Of a stretch of DNA of 64,000 nt, positions 53,568-62,445 are shown one piece after another. This DNA is from CBDAUN01 sp965214615. Its GTDB lineage: Bacteria > Pseudomonadota > Gammaproteobacteria > Arenicellales > JAJDZL01. The translations under genes and the position numbers were made by a program. How positions within the stretch are numbered: the first letter of the stretch is position 1; each line of letters opens with the position of its first letter. Below the pieces are notes generated by a model. It did not search any database, was not told where the DNA came from, and was given only the letters and a program-made list of their open reading frames with translations. Location: the NCBI GenBank assembly GCA_965214615.1, contig OZ243952.1:2976001-3040000 (forward strand), read 5' to 3'.

Positions 53568-54566
53568 TCATTCTCCGCAATAGCCGTTCAGCTTGTCGAA
53601 CAGCGGCTGCGGAACCGCGACGCCTTCGCCGCGCACGCGTTCCCGATGAGCCACCCGGCGGTCGCCCGGCAGCCGGGTGCCCGGCTGTTCAAGCATCGCC
53701 GAAAACATCGTATCCGCACGTTCGCAGAAGCCGTCGCTGAAACGGTCCGGGGCGAATGCGACGAACATCTGTCCGACATCCGGAAAGCCGCCGCTGGTGT
53801 CGCCGAACGGCGCAGCGGCATGCGAAAAGCTTGAACCTGTAAGCCCGCCGGCGAGCAAATCGACAATCATCGCCATCGCCACGCCCTTGTAGCCGCCGGA
53901 AGGACTCATCGACCCGGCAAGCCCCTCGCGCGCATCGGTTGTCGGCCGTCCGTCCCGATCAAGCGCCCATGTATCGGGAATCGGCGTTCCGGCCTGCGCG
54001 GCGCTGACGACGTTGACCTTGGCGGTAGTGCTCGACGACTGGTCGATGACCATCGGCGGGGCATCGGCCCTGGGAACCGCGAATGCAAGCGGGTTGGTAC
54101 CGAAAAATGCACAAGTCCCGCCCCACGGAGCGATTGCAGGCGGCGAATTTGCAAACCCGATCGACACCAGACCCCGCAAGGCAAGCTTCTCGACATACCA
54201 TCCGATCACCCCGGCCGCATAGGAGTGCCTGATGGACAAGGCCGCAACACCGGCTTCACCTGCCAGCTCCGCAAATTCATCGACCACTGCGGCGAACGCG
54301 CTGTGCGCGAATCCGTGGCGGGCATCGACGGATATCGCCGCCAATGCATTGCGCTCCCAGGTCGCATCGGCATGGCCGTCTACTTTCCCGCACCGCAAAT
54401 GCTCGCAGTAGTGGCCAAGATACCCGAGACCGACATTGCGAATACCGTCGGCTTCGGCATCGCGTATCGACTCGGCCACCGGACGGGCATTGCGCTGCGC
54501 TGCGCCGCAGCTGACCAGGGCGTTCAGGCTCAGTTGGTACACATCATCAAGGGTCAAGATATTCAT
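53568..54566 (-). CDS. Ldh-family malate/L-lactate/piperideine-type oxidoreductase
   Basis: A 332-residue NAD(P)H-dependent 2-ketoacid or cyclic-imine reductase of the YlbC/DpkA/MDH2 family. AEADGIRNVGLGYLGHYCEH, FANSPPAIAPWGGTCAFFGT, NPLAFAVPRADAPPMVIDQS and SPSGGYKGVAMAMIVDLLAG are the conserved segments. It converges on the TPP enzyme with four bases between stops. Substrate unresolved. Confidence 0.82.
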   Translation of the reverse strand: MNILTLDDVYQLSLNALVSCGAAQRNARPVAESIRDAEADGIRNVGLGYLGHYCEHLRCGKVDGHADATWERNALAAISVDARHGFAHSAFAAVVDEFAELAGEAGVAALSIRHSYAAGVIGWYVEKLALRGLVSIGFANSPPAIAPWGGTCAFFGTNPLAFAVPRADAPPMVIDQSSSTTAKVNVVSAAQAGTPIPDTWALDRDGRPTTDAREGLAGSMSPSGGYKGVAMAMIVDLLAGGLTGSSFSHAAAPFGDTSGGFPDVGQMFVAFAPDRFSDGFCERADTMFSAMLEQPGTRLPGDRRVAHRERVRGEGVAVPQPLFDKLNGYCGE

Positions 54567-54780
54567 TTACCAGCTCCATCGCCTATCCAGGCCGTCGACG
54601 GGGTTTCAAAGTAAGCGCCGCATCGCGATCAAGGCCGCAGCGGCCTGACCGGATTTCAAATTCTAGATTCTTCGCCGCAGTGCATTTGCGAGAAATTCAA
54701 GTCGGTTTGCGAATCCGGATGCAAACAGGCAAAATACCACACCATGGACCGCACGTCCCCAAATTGTTCGCTGAACGACC

Positions 54781-55302
54781 ATGTCTTATACAGCGACTGC
54801 AATTGACAATTCCGAATATAATGGCGCGCGCTTGACGGCGGATGCCGATGCCGATGCCGTCACTTGCGTTCATTTGGAAATCCGCCCTAACGGTACATCG
54901 AACCGCAGGGCGTTGTTCTTTTGCGCCGGCGTTGTGGTTTTCGTCTGCCTGTGCATTGGTATAATGTCGCTGGCATTGGGTGCTTGGCCGATACTGCCGT
55001 TTGCGGGCGCAGAAGCGCTTTTGCTTATTGCTGCCGTCATCGTTTCGGTGCGCTCCGAGCGAGTTGAACTGCTCGCCATCAGCAAGAACAGCGTGCATGT
55101 GACCGTTCAGCAGGGAAGCCGCAGCACAGTGCGGTCTTTTTCCAGATTCTGGACGCAGGCGGCGCTGGTGCCCGGGTGCACGCGCAACCATCGGAGCAGG
55201 CTGCTTCTCGTCTCGCACGGCCGAGTTCAGGAAATCGGCAGTGCGCTGATTGACAGCCGAAAGTCCGATCTGTATCGGCAGTTGACGAAAATGCTGAATT
55301 GA
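54781..55302 (+). CDS. DUF2244 membrane protein
   Basis: A 173-residue protein with two membrane helices (FFCAGVVVFVCLCIGIMSLA and ILPFAGAEALLLIAAVIVSV) and a cytoplasmic beta domain, the DUF2244 layout. DUF2244 genes often precede cytochrome oxidase subunit II, as here (60 bases). Assembly role is inferred from context only. Confidence 0.82.
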   Translation: MSYTATAIDNSEYNGARLTADADADAVTCVHLEIRPNGTSNRRALFFCAGVVVFVCLCIGIMSLALGAWPILPFAGAEALLLIAAVIVSVRSERVELLAISKNSVHVTVQQGSRSTVRSFSRFWTQAALVPGCTRNHRSRLLLVSHGRVQEIGSALIDSRKSDLYRQLTKMLN

Positions 55303-55362
55303 ATTTTTTACGCAATGAACATAGTCTTAGGAACGAAAAACGCTCATAAAGAGGGCGACCCA

Positions 55363-56493
55363 ATGTCAATGAAATCACCAAGTGCGGGATTCCTGGTCAA
55401 ATCACTGCTCGCCGCAGTCGCCGGACTGCTGCCCGTCACATCGTGGTCGGAGTGGGGATTGAACCTGCCGCCTCCGTCCACCCCGATTGCAAGTCGAATC
55501 CTGGAACTGCACAACGCCATCATGGTGGTGTGCCTGATTATTTTTGTTGTCGTGTTCGGCGTGATGTTCTACTCGCTCTACGCCCACCGCAAAAGCCGCG
55601 GCCATCAGGCCCGCCAGTTCAGCCACAATACGACGGTCGAAGTGATCTGGACCGTCATTCCCTTTCTGATTCTGGTCGGCATGGCGATTCCTTCGACCGC
55701 CACGCTCTTGTTCATGGAAGACACCACCGAATCGGATCTGACCGTCAAAGTCACCGCATACCAGTGGAAATGGCATTACGACTACATGGAGCACGAAGTC
55801 GATTTCTTCAGCAATCTTTCGACTCCTCGCTCACAAATCGAAAACCGCGAGCCCAAAGGCGAAAACTACCTTCTGGAAGTCGACAACCCGGTCGTCATTC
55901 CAGCCAATCGCAAGGTCCGCTTCCTGCTGGCCTCGAACGATGTAATCCACGCCTGGTGGGTGCCGAAATTCGGCGTCAAAAAGGACGCGGTGCCCGGATT
56001 TGTCAACGAATTCTGGACCTTGGTCGACGAACCGGGAACATACCGGGGCCAATGCGCCGAGCTTTGCGGCAAGGACCACGGCTTCATGCCGATCGTTGCA
56101 GAAGTGCTTGCGCCCGAAGAATTCGACCAATGGCTGGCGGACCGCCAGCAGGTCGCGGCAGTCGCTGAAGACGAGGCCGACCGCACCTGGAGCATGGACG
56201 AGCTGATGGCGCGCGGCGAGCAGGTCTACATCAATTGCCTGGCTTGCCATGGCGACCAGGGCCAGGGCGTACCGCCCACCTTCCCGCCGCTGACCGGCAG
56301 CCCGGTGACCACCGGGCCGATCGAGGCGCACATTGAAATCGTCATGGAAGGCAAGCCGGGAACGACCATGGTGCCATTCAAGCTGCAATTAAGCGATGCG
56401 GACATCGCCTCGGTCATCACCTACGAGCGCAACGCGCTTGGCAACAGTGTGGGCGACATGGTGCAGCCGTCACAAATCAAGGCATTAAGATAA
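55363..56493 (+). CDS. coxB: Cytochrome c oxidase subunit II with C-terminal cytochrome c domain
   Basis: Receives electrons from cytochrome c through the CuA centre. The protein (376 residues from 55363; another ATG is at 55315) has a signal, two membrane helices, the CuA ligands VIHAWWVPKFG and CAELCGKDHGFM, and then a fused haem c domain (CLACHGDQGQG, with distal Met in TTMVPF). This makes a caa3-like oxidase. The Met pair near the start is ambiguous; I prefer 55363 because the signal peptide then begins normally. Confidence 0.93.
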   Translation: MSMKSPSAGFLVKSLLAAVAGLLPVTSWSEWGLNLPPPSTPIASRILELHNAIMVVCLIIFVVVFGVMFYSLYAHRKSRGHQARQFSHNTTVEVIWTVIPFLILVGMAIPSTATLLFMEDTTESDLTVKVTAYQWKWHYDYMEHEVDFFSNLSTPRSQIENREPKGENYLLEVDNPVVIPANRKVRFLLASNDVIHAWWVPKFGVKKDAVPGFVNEFWTLVDEPGTYRGQCAELCGKDHGFMPIVAEVLAPEEFDQWLADRQQVAAVAEDEADRTWSMDELMARGEQVYINCLACHGDQGQGVPPTFPPLTGSPVTTGPIEAHIEIVMEGKPGTTMVPFKLQLSDADIASVITYERNALGNSVGDMVQPSQIKALR

Positions 56494-56537
56494 TTCTCTA
56501 CGAATCGAACATCTAAGGCAATCAAGGCAAGACAATC

Positions 56538-58121
56538 ATGGAAGCAACTCATTCCGACGCACACGGCCATCACGATCATCGCCCAAGCGGGATAATGCGG
56601 TGGCTGACTACCACCAATCACAAGGACATCGGCACGATGTACTTGATCTTTTCGCTCACCATGTTCTTCGTCGGAGGAACGATGGCTCTGGGCATTCGGG
56701 CAGAGCTTTTTCAGCCGGGACTTCAGATGATCAATCCCCAGCTGTTCAACTCGCTGACTACGATGCATGCGCTGATCATGATTTTCGGCGCGGTCATGCC
56801 GGGATTCGTCGGTTTCGCCAACTGGCAGATTCCGCTGATGATCGGGGCGCCGGACATGGCGCTGCCGCGGATGAACAACTGGAGCTTCTGGATTCTGCCA
56901 TTCGCTTTCACACTGCTGATCGGCAGCCTGTTCGCTCCGGGCGGCGGCCCGGCTTCGGGCTGGACGCTTTATGCGCCGCTTTCGATCCAGGGCGGCATCG
57001 GGGTGGACATGACGATCCTGGCGATCCACATGATGGGAATCTCGTCGGTACTGGGCGCCATCAACATCATCGTCACCATCATGAACATGCGCGCACCGGG
57101 CATGGATCTGATGAAAATGCCGCTGTTCGTCTGGACCTGGCTGATCACGGCATTCTTACTGATCGCGGTAATGCCTGTTCTGGCCGGCGCAGTGACCATG
57201 CTGCTGACCGACCGCCACTTCGGCACCGCATTCTTCGACCCGGCGGGCGGCGGCGATCCGGTGATGTTTCAGCACATCTTCTGGTTCTTCGGGCATCCCG
57301 AGGTCTACATTCTGATTCTGCCCGCATTCGGCATCGTCTCGCAAATCATCCCGACCTTCGCGCGCAAGCCGCTGTTCGGATACGACTCCATGGTATTCGC
57401 AACCGCAGGGATCGCGTTTCTGTCGTTCATCGTCTGGGCGCATCACATGTTCACGGTCGGCATGCCGCTTGCCGGCGAACTGTATTTCATGTACGCCACG
57501 ATGCTGATCGCAGTGCCGACCGGCGTCAAGGTATTCAACTGGGTGGCTACCATGTGGCGCGGGTCGATCACTTTCGAAACCCCCATGCTGTACGCCCTTG
57601 CGGTGGTATTTCTATTTACCATCGGCGGGCTGTCCGGGCTGATGCTCGCCATTGTGCCGGCAGACTTTCAATACCATGACACCTATTTTGTGGTCGCGCA
57701 CTTTCACTACGTGCTGTTTGCCGGTTCCATCATGGCGATGATCGGCGCTGTCTACTACTGGATGCCGAAGTGGACCGGGACCATGTACAGCGAGCGGCTT
57801 GGAAAGCTGCATTTCTGGCTGACGACGATTTTCTTCAATCTTACGTTTTTCCCGCAGCATTTTCTCGGGCTGGCCGGCATGCCGCGCCGGATTCCCGACT
57901 ACTCGGTCCAGTTTACCGAGTTCAATATCATTTCGACCATTGGCGCGTTCGGCCTGGGGCTGTCGCAGCTGATATTCGTCTATGTCATTGTGCAGTCGGG
58001 CCGCGGAAAAGGAACATCGAAAGCCACGACCGAAGTGTGGGAAGGAGCCGAGGGGCTTGAATGGACAGTGGACTCGCCTCCGCCTTATCACACATTCTCA
58101 ACTCCGCCGGTGGTCAAGTAG
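56538..58121 (+). CDS. coxA: Cytochrome c oxidase subunit I
   Basis: A 527-residue haem-copper oxidase core with about twelve membrane helices. His ligands and proton channel motifs are visible: TTMHALIMIFGAVMPGFVGF, HIFWFFGHPEVYILILPAFG (CuB-Tyr region), HHMFTVGMP and HDTYFVVAHFHYVLFAGS. Family A type. It is 44 bases after subunit II, and a small assembly ORF follows. Confidence 0.97.
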   Translation: MEATHSDAHGHHDHRPSGIMRWLTTTNHKDIGTMYLIFSLTMFFVGGTMALGIRAELFQPGLQMINPQLFNSLTTMHALIMIFGAVMPGFVGFANWQIPLMIGAPDMALPRMNNWSFWILPFAFTLLIGSLFAPGGGPASGWTLYAPLSIQGGIGVDMTILAIHMMGISSVLGAINIIVTIMNMRAPGMDLMKMPLFVWTWLITAFLLIAVMPVLAGAVTMLLTDRHFGTAFFDPAGGGDPVMFQHIFWFFGHPEVYILILPAFGIVSQIIPTFARKPLFGYDSMVFATAGIAFLSFIVWAHHMFTVGMPLAGELYFMYATMLIAVPTGVKVFNWVATMWRGSITFETPMLYALAVVFLFTIGGLSGLMLAIVPADFQYHDTYFVVAHFHYVLFAGSIMAMIGAVYYWMPKWTGTMYSERLGKLHFWLTTIFFNLTFFPQHFLGLAGMPRRIPDYSVQFTEFNIISTIGAFGLGLSQLIFVYVIVQSGRGKGTSKATTEVWEGAEGLEWTVDSPPPYHTFSTPPVVK

Positions 58122-58134
58122 CGGGTACGGATGC

Positions 58135-58236
58135 GTGGAAGACAGGCAAAACAAGCGAAGCAATGCAAAGCTTGCGATCGGCCTGGGGCTGGTTTCGCTG
58201 GTTTTCTTTGCTGCCGTCATCGCACAATACCTTTGA
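58135..58236 (+). CDS. Cytochrome oxidase small assembly protein (33 residues)
   Basis: Starting at a GTG 13 bases after the coxA stop, 33 residues read VEDRQNKRSNAKLAIGLGLV then SLVFFAAVIAQYL: a charged N-terminus and a single membrane helix. This is the pattern of the short cytochrome oxidase assembly proteins found between ctaD and ctaG in many beta- and gammaproteobacteria. It ends seven bases before ctaG. Too short for most gene finders; the identification rests on position and shape. Confidence 0.65.
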   Translation: MEDRQNKRSNAKLAIGLGLVSLVFFAAVIAQYL

Positions 58237-58243
58237 TTCGGCG

Positions 58244-58795
58244 ATGAGTGCGTCATTGAAACCGAAATCGAACAAGCGGCTTGTGGCGGCGCTGGCCTTT
58301 GCCGTCGTCGGCATGTTCGGATTTGGCTACGCACTCGTGCCCTTGTACGATATCTTTTGCGAAATCACCGGCATCGGCGGCAAGCCTGCAATCGCCGAGT
58401 CGCTCAAGGCGCCTGACACGCTGACAGTCGGCGACCGCAGCGTGAAGATTGAATTTACCAGTACTGCAGCTCAGAATTTGAACTGGAAGATCGAGCCGGC
58501 CGACTCGGTGCGGGTCAATGTCGGATCGGTCATTGTCGCAGAATACAAAGTCACAAACGTATCGAACCGGGCTGTGAACGCTCAGGCGATACCCAGCATT
58601 ACGCCGCTGGAAGGGGCGAAGCACCTGGTCAAGGTTGACTGCTTTTGCTTTACAGGACAGACCCTGGAAGCGGGAGAGCAGCGGTCGATGCCGGTTCGAT
58701 TCTACGTCGACCCGGAACTGTCTGAAAAAATCAATACGCTTACCCTGTCGTACAGTTTCTACGAAATTGACCAGGCGCAAAGCAATTCCGGATAA
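58244..58795 (+). CDS. ctaG: Cytochrome c oxidase copper chaperone CtaG (Cox11)
   Basis: Delivers copper to the CuB site. From the ATG at 58244, 183 residues: one N-terminal helix (VAALAFAVVGMFGFGYALVP) then a periplasmic beta sandwich with the copper motif VDCFCFTGQTL and the YDIFCEITGIGGK segment. The longer frame from 58061 overlaps coxA and the small assembly ORF and is not coding. Confidence 0.94.
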   Translation: MSASLKPKSNKRLVAALAFAVVGMFGFGYALVPLYDIFCEITGIGGKPAIAESLKAPDTLTVGDRSVKIEFTSTAAQNLNWKIEPADSVRVNVGSVIVAEYKVTNVSNRAVNAQAIPSITPLEGAKHLVKVDCFCFTGQTLEAGEQRSMPVRFYVDPELSEKINTLTLSYSFYEIDQAQSNSG

Positions 58796-58829
58796 CGAAC
58801 CCAATTAGAAATATTGAATAGGAGCAAAA

Positions 58830-59705
58830 ATGAGCGCAACCAACGGCGATTACTATCTACCCGATCCTAGTCCGTGGCCGCTTGTCGCTTCAGTCGGCCT
58901 TTTTTCGCTAGCCGGCGGATTCGTCATGTTGCTGAACGACATCAATATCGCGCCATGGGTCATGGCGGTCGGCGCATTCATTATCGCCTTCATGATGTTC
59001 GGCTGGTTCGGTACGGTAGTCAAGGAAAGCGAGAGCGGCAAGTACAACGCCGAAGTCGACGTGTCGTTTCGCATGAGCATGATGTGGTTCATCTTTTCCG
59101 AAGTGATGTTTTTCGCCGGATTTTTTGGAGCGCTATTTTATGCCAGGAACCTTTCTGTTCCGTGGCTGGCCGAAACCGACCTGCTCTGGCTCGGCTACGA
59201 AGGCGGCTGGCCGACGGCCGGTCCCGCCGGAGAGGAGCTAATTGGCGCAGATACGCCCGCAGGCCAAGGCCAATTCTCGACCATCGGCGCATGGGGGATT
59301 CCGATCTGGAACACGCTCATTCTGCTGACATCCAGCGTGACGTGTACCATTGCCCACTGGGCGCTAAAGAAAGAGCAGCGCGCATCGCTGATTTTCTGGC
59401 TGGCCGTGACCGTCGCTCTCGGGTTCATATTCCTGATCCTGCAAGGCTACGAATACGCGCACGCCTATGCGGACCTGGGCCTGACCCTGGGCACTGGAAT
59501 CTACGGCGCAACATTCTTCATGCTCACCGGTTTTCACGGCTTCCATGTAACAGTCGGCGCAATCATACTGGCGGTCATCCTGGTGCGCTGCATCCGGGGA
59601 CACTTCACGTCTGACAACCACTTCGCGTTCGAAGCCGGCGCGTGGTACTGGCATTTCGTCGATACGGTCTGGGTCGGATTGTTTATCTTCGTCTACGTGG
59701 TATAG
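58830..59705 (+). CDS. coxC: Cytochrome c oxidase subunit III
   Basis: A 291-residue seven-helix subunit. The segments VSFRMSMMWFIFSEVMFFAG, GYEYAHAYADLGLTLGTGIY, FFMLTGFHGFHVTVGAIILA and AGAWYWHFVDTVWVGLFIFV are diagnostic. Preceded by an AGGAGC ribosome site. It converges on the DUF2909 gene. Confidence 0.96.
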   Translation: MSATNGDYYLPDPSPWPLVASVGLFSLAGGFVMLLNDINIAPWVMAVGAFIIAFMMFGWFGTVVKESESGKYNAEVDVSFRMSMMWFIFSEVMFFAGFFGALFYARNLSVPWLAETDLLWLGYEGGWPTAGPAGEELIGADTPAGQGQFSTIGAWGIPIWNTLILLTSSVTCTIAHWALKKEQRASLIFWLAVTVALGFIFLILQGYEYAHAYADLGLTLGTGIYGATFFMLTGFHGFHVTVGAIILAVILVRCIRGHFTSDNHFAFEAGAWYWHFVDTVWVGLFIFVYVV

Positions 59706-59711
59706 GCGGAT

Positions 59712-59957
59712 TCACTGAATCGCTTCGCCGGACGTAATCGGCGGGATCGGGATTGTATTGCTCGGCGTAATCAACCCGGTATAGATTCCACCGACGATCA
59801 GGGCGAACAGCACGACCCAGATTGCGATTCGCGCGGTCAGCGCCTTGACCGTGCGCTCGGTTTTGCCGCGATCCTTGTACATGTAGTAGAACGCGGACCC
59901 CAAAGATCCGAGCATGAGCACAACAAGCAGTGCGATGATCAGTTTGTCGAATGGCAT
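59712..59957 (-). CDS. DUF2909 twin-transmembrane protein
   Basis: An 81-residue protein with two helices (LIIALLVVLMLGSLGSAFYY and IAIWVVLFALIVGGIYTGLI) around a basic loop (DRGKTERTVKALTAR). DUF2909 genes sit next to coxC in many gammaproteobacteria, as here. Function unknown. Confidence 0.85.
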   Translation of the reverse strand: MPFDKLIIALLVVLMLGSLGSAFYYMYKDRGKTERTVKALTARIAIWVVLFALIVGGIYTGLITPSNTIPIPPITSGEAIQ

Positions 59958-60625
59958 GTTTGAAGCACGCTCGCTATTGCAAGTGGGTTGACTGTCTGCG
60001 TTTGCGCATTCGCGGCGATGTCAATTGAAGTCCAAGTTTGCCGCAATTTCGATTGAAACGAGTCATCGGAGAGTTGTGCCGTCGGCAAGGATCATTATTG
60101 AACTTGCATGTACGAATGGGTGAAACCCAAAAATTTGGCAGCATCTCCGTCTCCGGGGCTGCAACTTCTATCCTGCAAGCCAACCGCCTTGATCCCTATG
60201 TTACTGCTTTGCGATGCAGCAGATAGCGGCGAATAGCAAACAGAAGTTCCGGTTGAAGCATCCCCGGCAAATTTGGCTGCACTGACCACTTTGTCGAGCG
60301 ATGCGGAACAAGGAAGATTCCTGCTGCATTGCGCTGTCTTTTTTTCTATCGAACGCCTGCCGCATATGAAACTCTAACTCGGTTCCGCAGAGCCGAATCG
60401 TGCGCACGCAGATTTCATTTCAGCAGGGCTTAGATGCTGATCGCTGCAAACAAGAGTCACAACTGATTCGCTCGTCTTGTCAAGGAATCGGATGACTCTT
60501 GTGTCTGCCAAGTAGCAGCAACTCGACACAGATATAATGGCCTGCATAAATCCCCCAACTACCGTTGGGGGCTGTATCCGCCATGCCAGCTGTACATTGT
60601 TCTGCCTGTCCTGACTGCATCCGCA
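59958..60625. other. Intergenic stretch, no supported gene
   Basis: Nearly 670 bases between DUF2909 and SURF1 genes. A hairpin CCCCCAAC/GTTGGGGG (60550-60569) occurs near the SURF1 start without a T-run. Short frames only. It should contain promoters for DUF2909 and SURF1. Confidence 0.45.
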
Positions 60626-61360
60626 ATGAAACGTCCATTTAGACCGCGACTCGTACCTGCAATCTGCGTGGCTATAGCGACTCCGATCCTTATCTCGCTC
60701 GGACTGTGGCAGCTCGACCGGGCCGCGCAAAGGCAGGACGCGATGAAGCGCTACGAAAGCCGCATCGCAGCCCCTGCATTGCCGATTGGAGCACAAATGG
60801 AAACACCGCACGATATGGAGTATCGACAAATCACCGCAAGCGGCGCCTGGGATCAGACGAAAGAATTTCTACTCGACAATCAGGTTCTGAACACAAGGGC
60901 CGGATACCATGTCATCACGCCACTTGTCCTCGGTGATCACAAAACCGCTGTACTGGTCAATAGAGGATGGATACAAGCTCCCGCCGACCGGACGCATATC
61001 CCGCAAATCCCACGCCTCGACGAGTCCGGCTCCATTTCAGGAATTGCCGTACTGCCGCCCTCGGAGCATTTCCTGCTCAAGGATCCGGAGCCGCTTGGGG
61101 CAATCTGGCAGCCCCTGTGGCAGGCATTGGATATTGAACGCTTCCGCGAAGCAGTCGGCTATCGATTGCACGACTTCGTAGTCGTCCTGGATCGTGGGCA
61201 CCCGAGCGGGTTCGAGTACGACTTCACGATGAGACAGGACGCCTGGATCGTTCGGCACAAGGCATATGCATTGCAGTGGTTCGCGCTCGCCGCAACCCTA
61301 CTTGTTATATACTTTGTCGCGATTTCGCGGCGCAGGAAAGGAAACGTCCGCCGGGTATAG
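60626..61360 (+). CDS. SURF1 family cytochrome oxidase assembly protein
   Basis: A 244-residue protein with N- and C-terminal membrane helices (LVPAICVAIATPILISLGLW and YALQWFALAATLLVIYFVAI) and the family core (LGLWQLDRAAQRQDAMKRYE, LDNQVLNTRAGYHVITPL, AVLVNRGWIQAP). It assists haem a insertion into subunit I. Followed 122 bases later by cyoE; ctaA, which often lies between them, is missing. Confidence 0.9.
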   Translation: MKRPFRPRLVPAICVAIATPILISLGLWQLDRAAQRQDAMKRYESRIAAPALPIGAQMETPHDMEYRQITASGAWDQTKEFLLDNQVLNTRAGYHVITPLVLGDHKTAVLVNRGWIQAPADRTHIPQIPRLDESGSISGIAVLPPSEHFLLKDPEPLGAIWQPLWQALDIERFREAVGYRLHDFVVVLDRGHPSGFEYDFTMRQDAWIVRHKAYALQWFALAATLLVIYFVAISRRRKGNVRRV

Positions 61361-61482
61361 ATTTGACGGTTCGTGACGTACACCGCGCCCCAAGCCGAAT
61401 CCGCGCCTGTTGCCAGGGCTTTTGCCTTACGCGAACAGCAGTCTAACTTGAATAAACGATTCAATCAAGGAAGCCTTTTCGA

Positions 61483-62394
61483 ATGACGACCGACGTATCG
61501 GCTCGCGCACAGACCTTGCAACGGTCGGCATCGGCTCGAGAGTATTTTCAACTGACCAAGCCTCGCGTTGTGGCGCTCATCATGTTCACAGCGATCGCAG
61601 GCATGCTTCTGGCAGTGCCCGGAATGCCGGATCTCGCCGCAGTCGCGCTCGCCACGCTCGGAATCGGAATGTCGGCTGCAGCAGGAGCCGTAGTCAATCA
61701 GGTTCTCGATGTCGATGCGGACGCAGTCATGAAGCGCACCCGCCACCGCCCGCTGCCGACCGGCACAGTCGAAGTCCCGCACGCGCTTTGGTTCGCCGCT
61801 TTGCTTGCTGCACTGTCCATGGGGCTGCTGACTTTCGCCGTCAATACGCTTACCGCCGTGCTGACCTTCGCTTCGCTGATCGGCTATGCAATTGTCTACA
61901 CCGTCTTTCTAAAGCGCGCGACGCCGCAGAACATCGTGATCGGAGGTGCCGCCGGCGCAATGCCTCCGGTCCTTGGATGGACCGCAATGACAGGAGAACT
62001 GCATACGGACGCGTTTTTGCTGTTTCTGATCATTTTCTGCTGGACCCCGCCACACTTCTGGGCTCTCGCCCTTTATCGCGAACTCGACTATTCCAAAGCG
62101 CAGATTCCCATGCTGCCGGTCACCCACGGCAGAAAATTCACACTGCTGCACATCATGCTGTACACGATTCTGCTCGCGGCGGTCAGCATCATGCCATTTG
62201 CCACCGGAAAGTTCGGACTGCTGTATCTTGCCGCAGCACTGTGCCTGAATACGCTGTTTATTGCATATGCTGTCCGTCTGCGGCGATCCTACAGCGATAC
62301 GCTGGCACGAAGGACATTCCTGTATTCGATCCGCTATCTTGCGATTTTGTTCGCCGCCATGCTCGCCGACCACTACTGGCCGGGAGCGCTATGA
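61483..62394 (+). CDS. cyoE: Protohaem IX farnesyltransferase (haem O synthase)
   Basis: Farnesylates haem b to haem o, the precursor of haem a. A 303-residue UbiA-family membrane enzyme with the prenyl-diphosphate site NQVLDVDADAVMKRTRHRPL (Asp-rich) and the second loop LFLIIFCWTPPHFWALALYR, then DYSKAQIPMLPVTHGRKFT. Part of the oxidase gene block. Confidence 0.94.
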   Translation: MTTDVSARAQTLQRSASAREYFQLTKPRVVALIMFTAIAGMLLAVPGMPDLAAVALATLGIGMSAAAGAVVNQVLDVDADAVMKRTRHRPLPTGTVEVPHALWFAALLAALSMGLLTFAVNTLTAVLTFASLIGYAIVYTVFLKRATPQNIVIGGAAGAMPPVLGWTAMTGELHTDAFLLFLIIFCWTPPHFWALALYRELDYSKAQIPMLPVTHGRKFTLLHIMLYTILLAAVSIMPFATGKFGLLYLAAALCLNTLFIAYAVRLRRSYSDTLARRTFLYSIRYLAILFAAMLADHYWPGAL

Positions 62395-62445
62395 ATCCGC
62401 TGACAGCCGCATCCAAGCCATAGAACCGACTCACGATACAGCGCA

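Noticed and set aside
60550..60569. GC-rich hairpin as a terminator
   Set aside because: No T-run on either side, and no gene ends close enough to use it.
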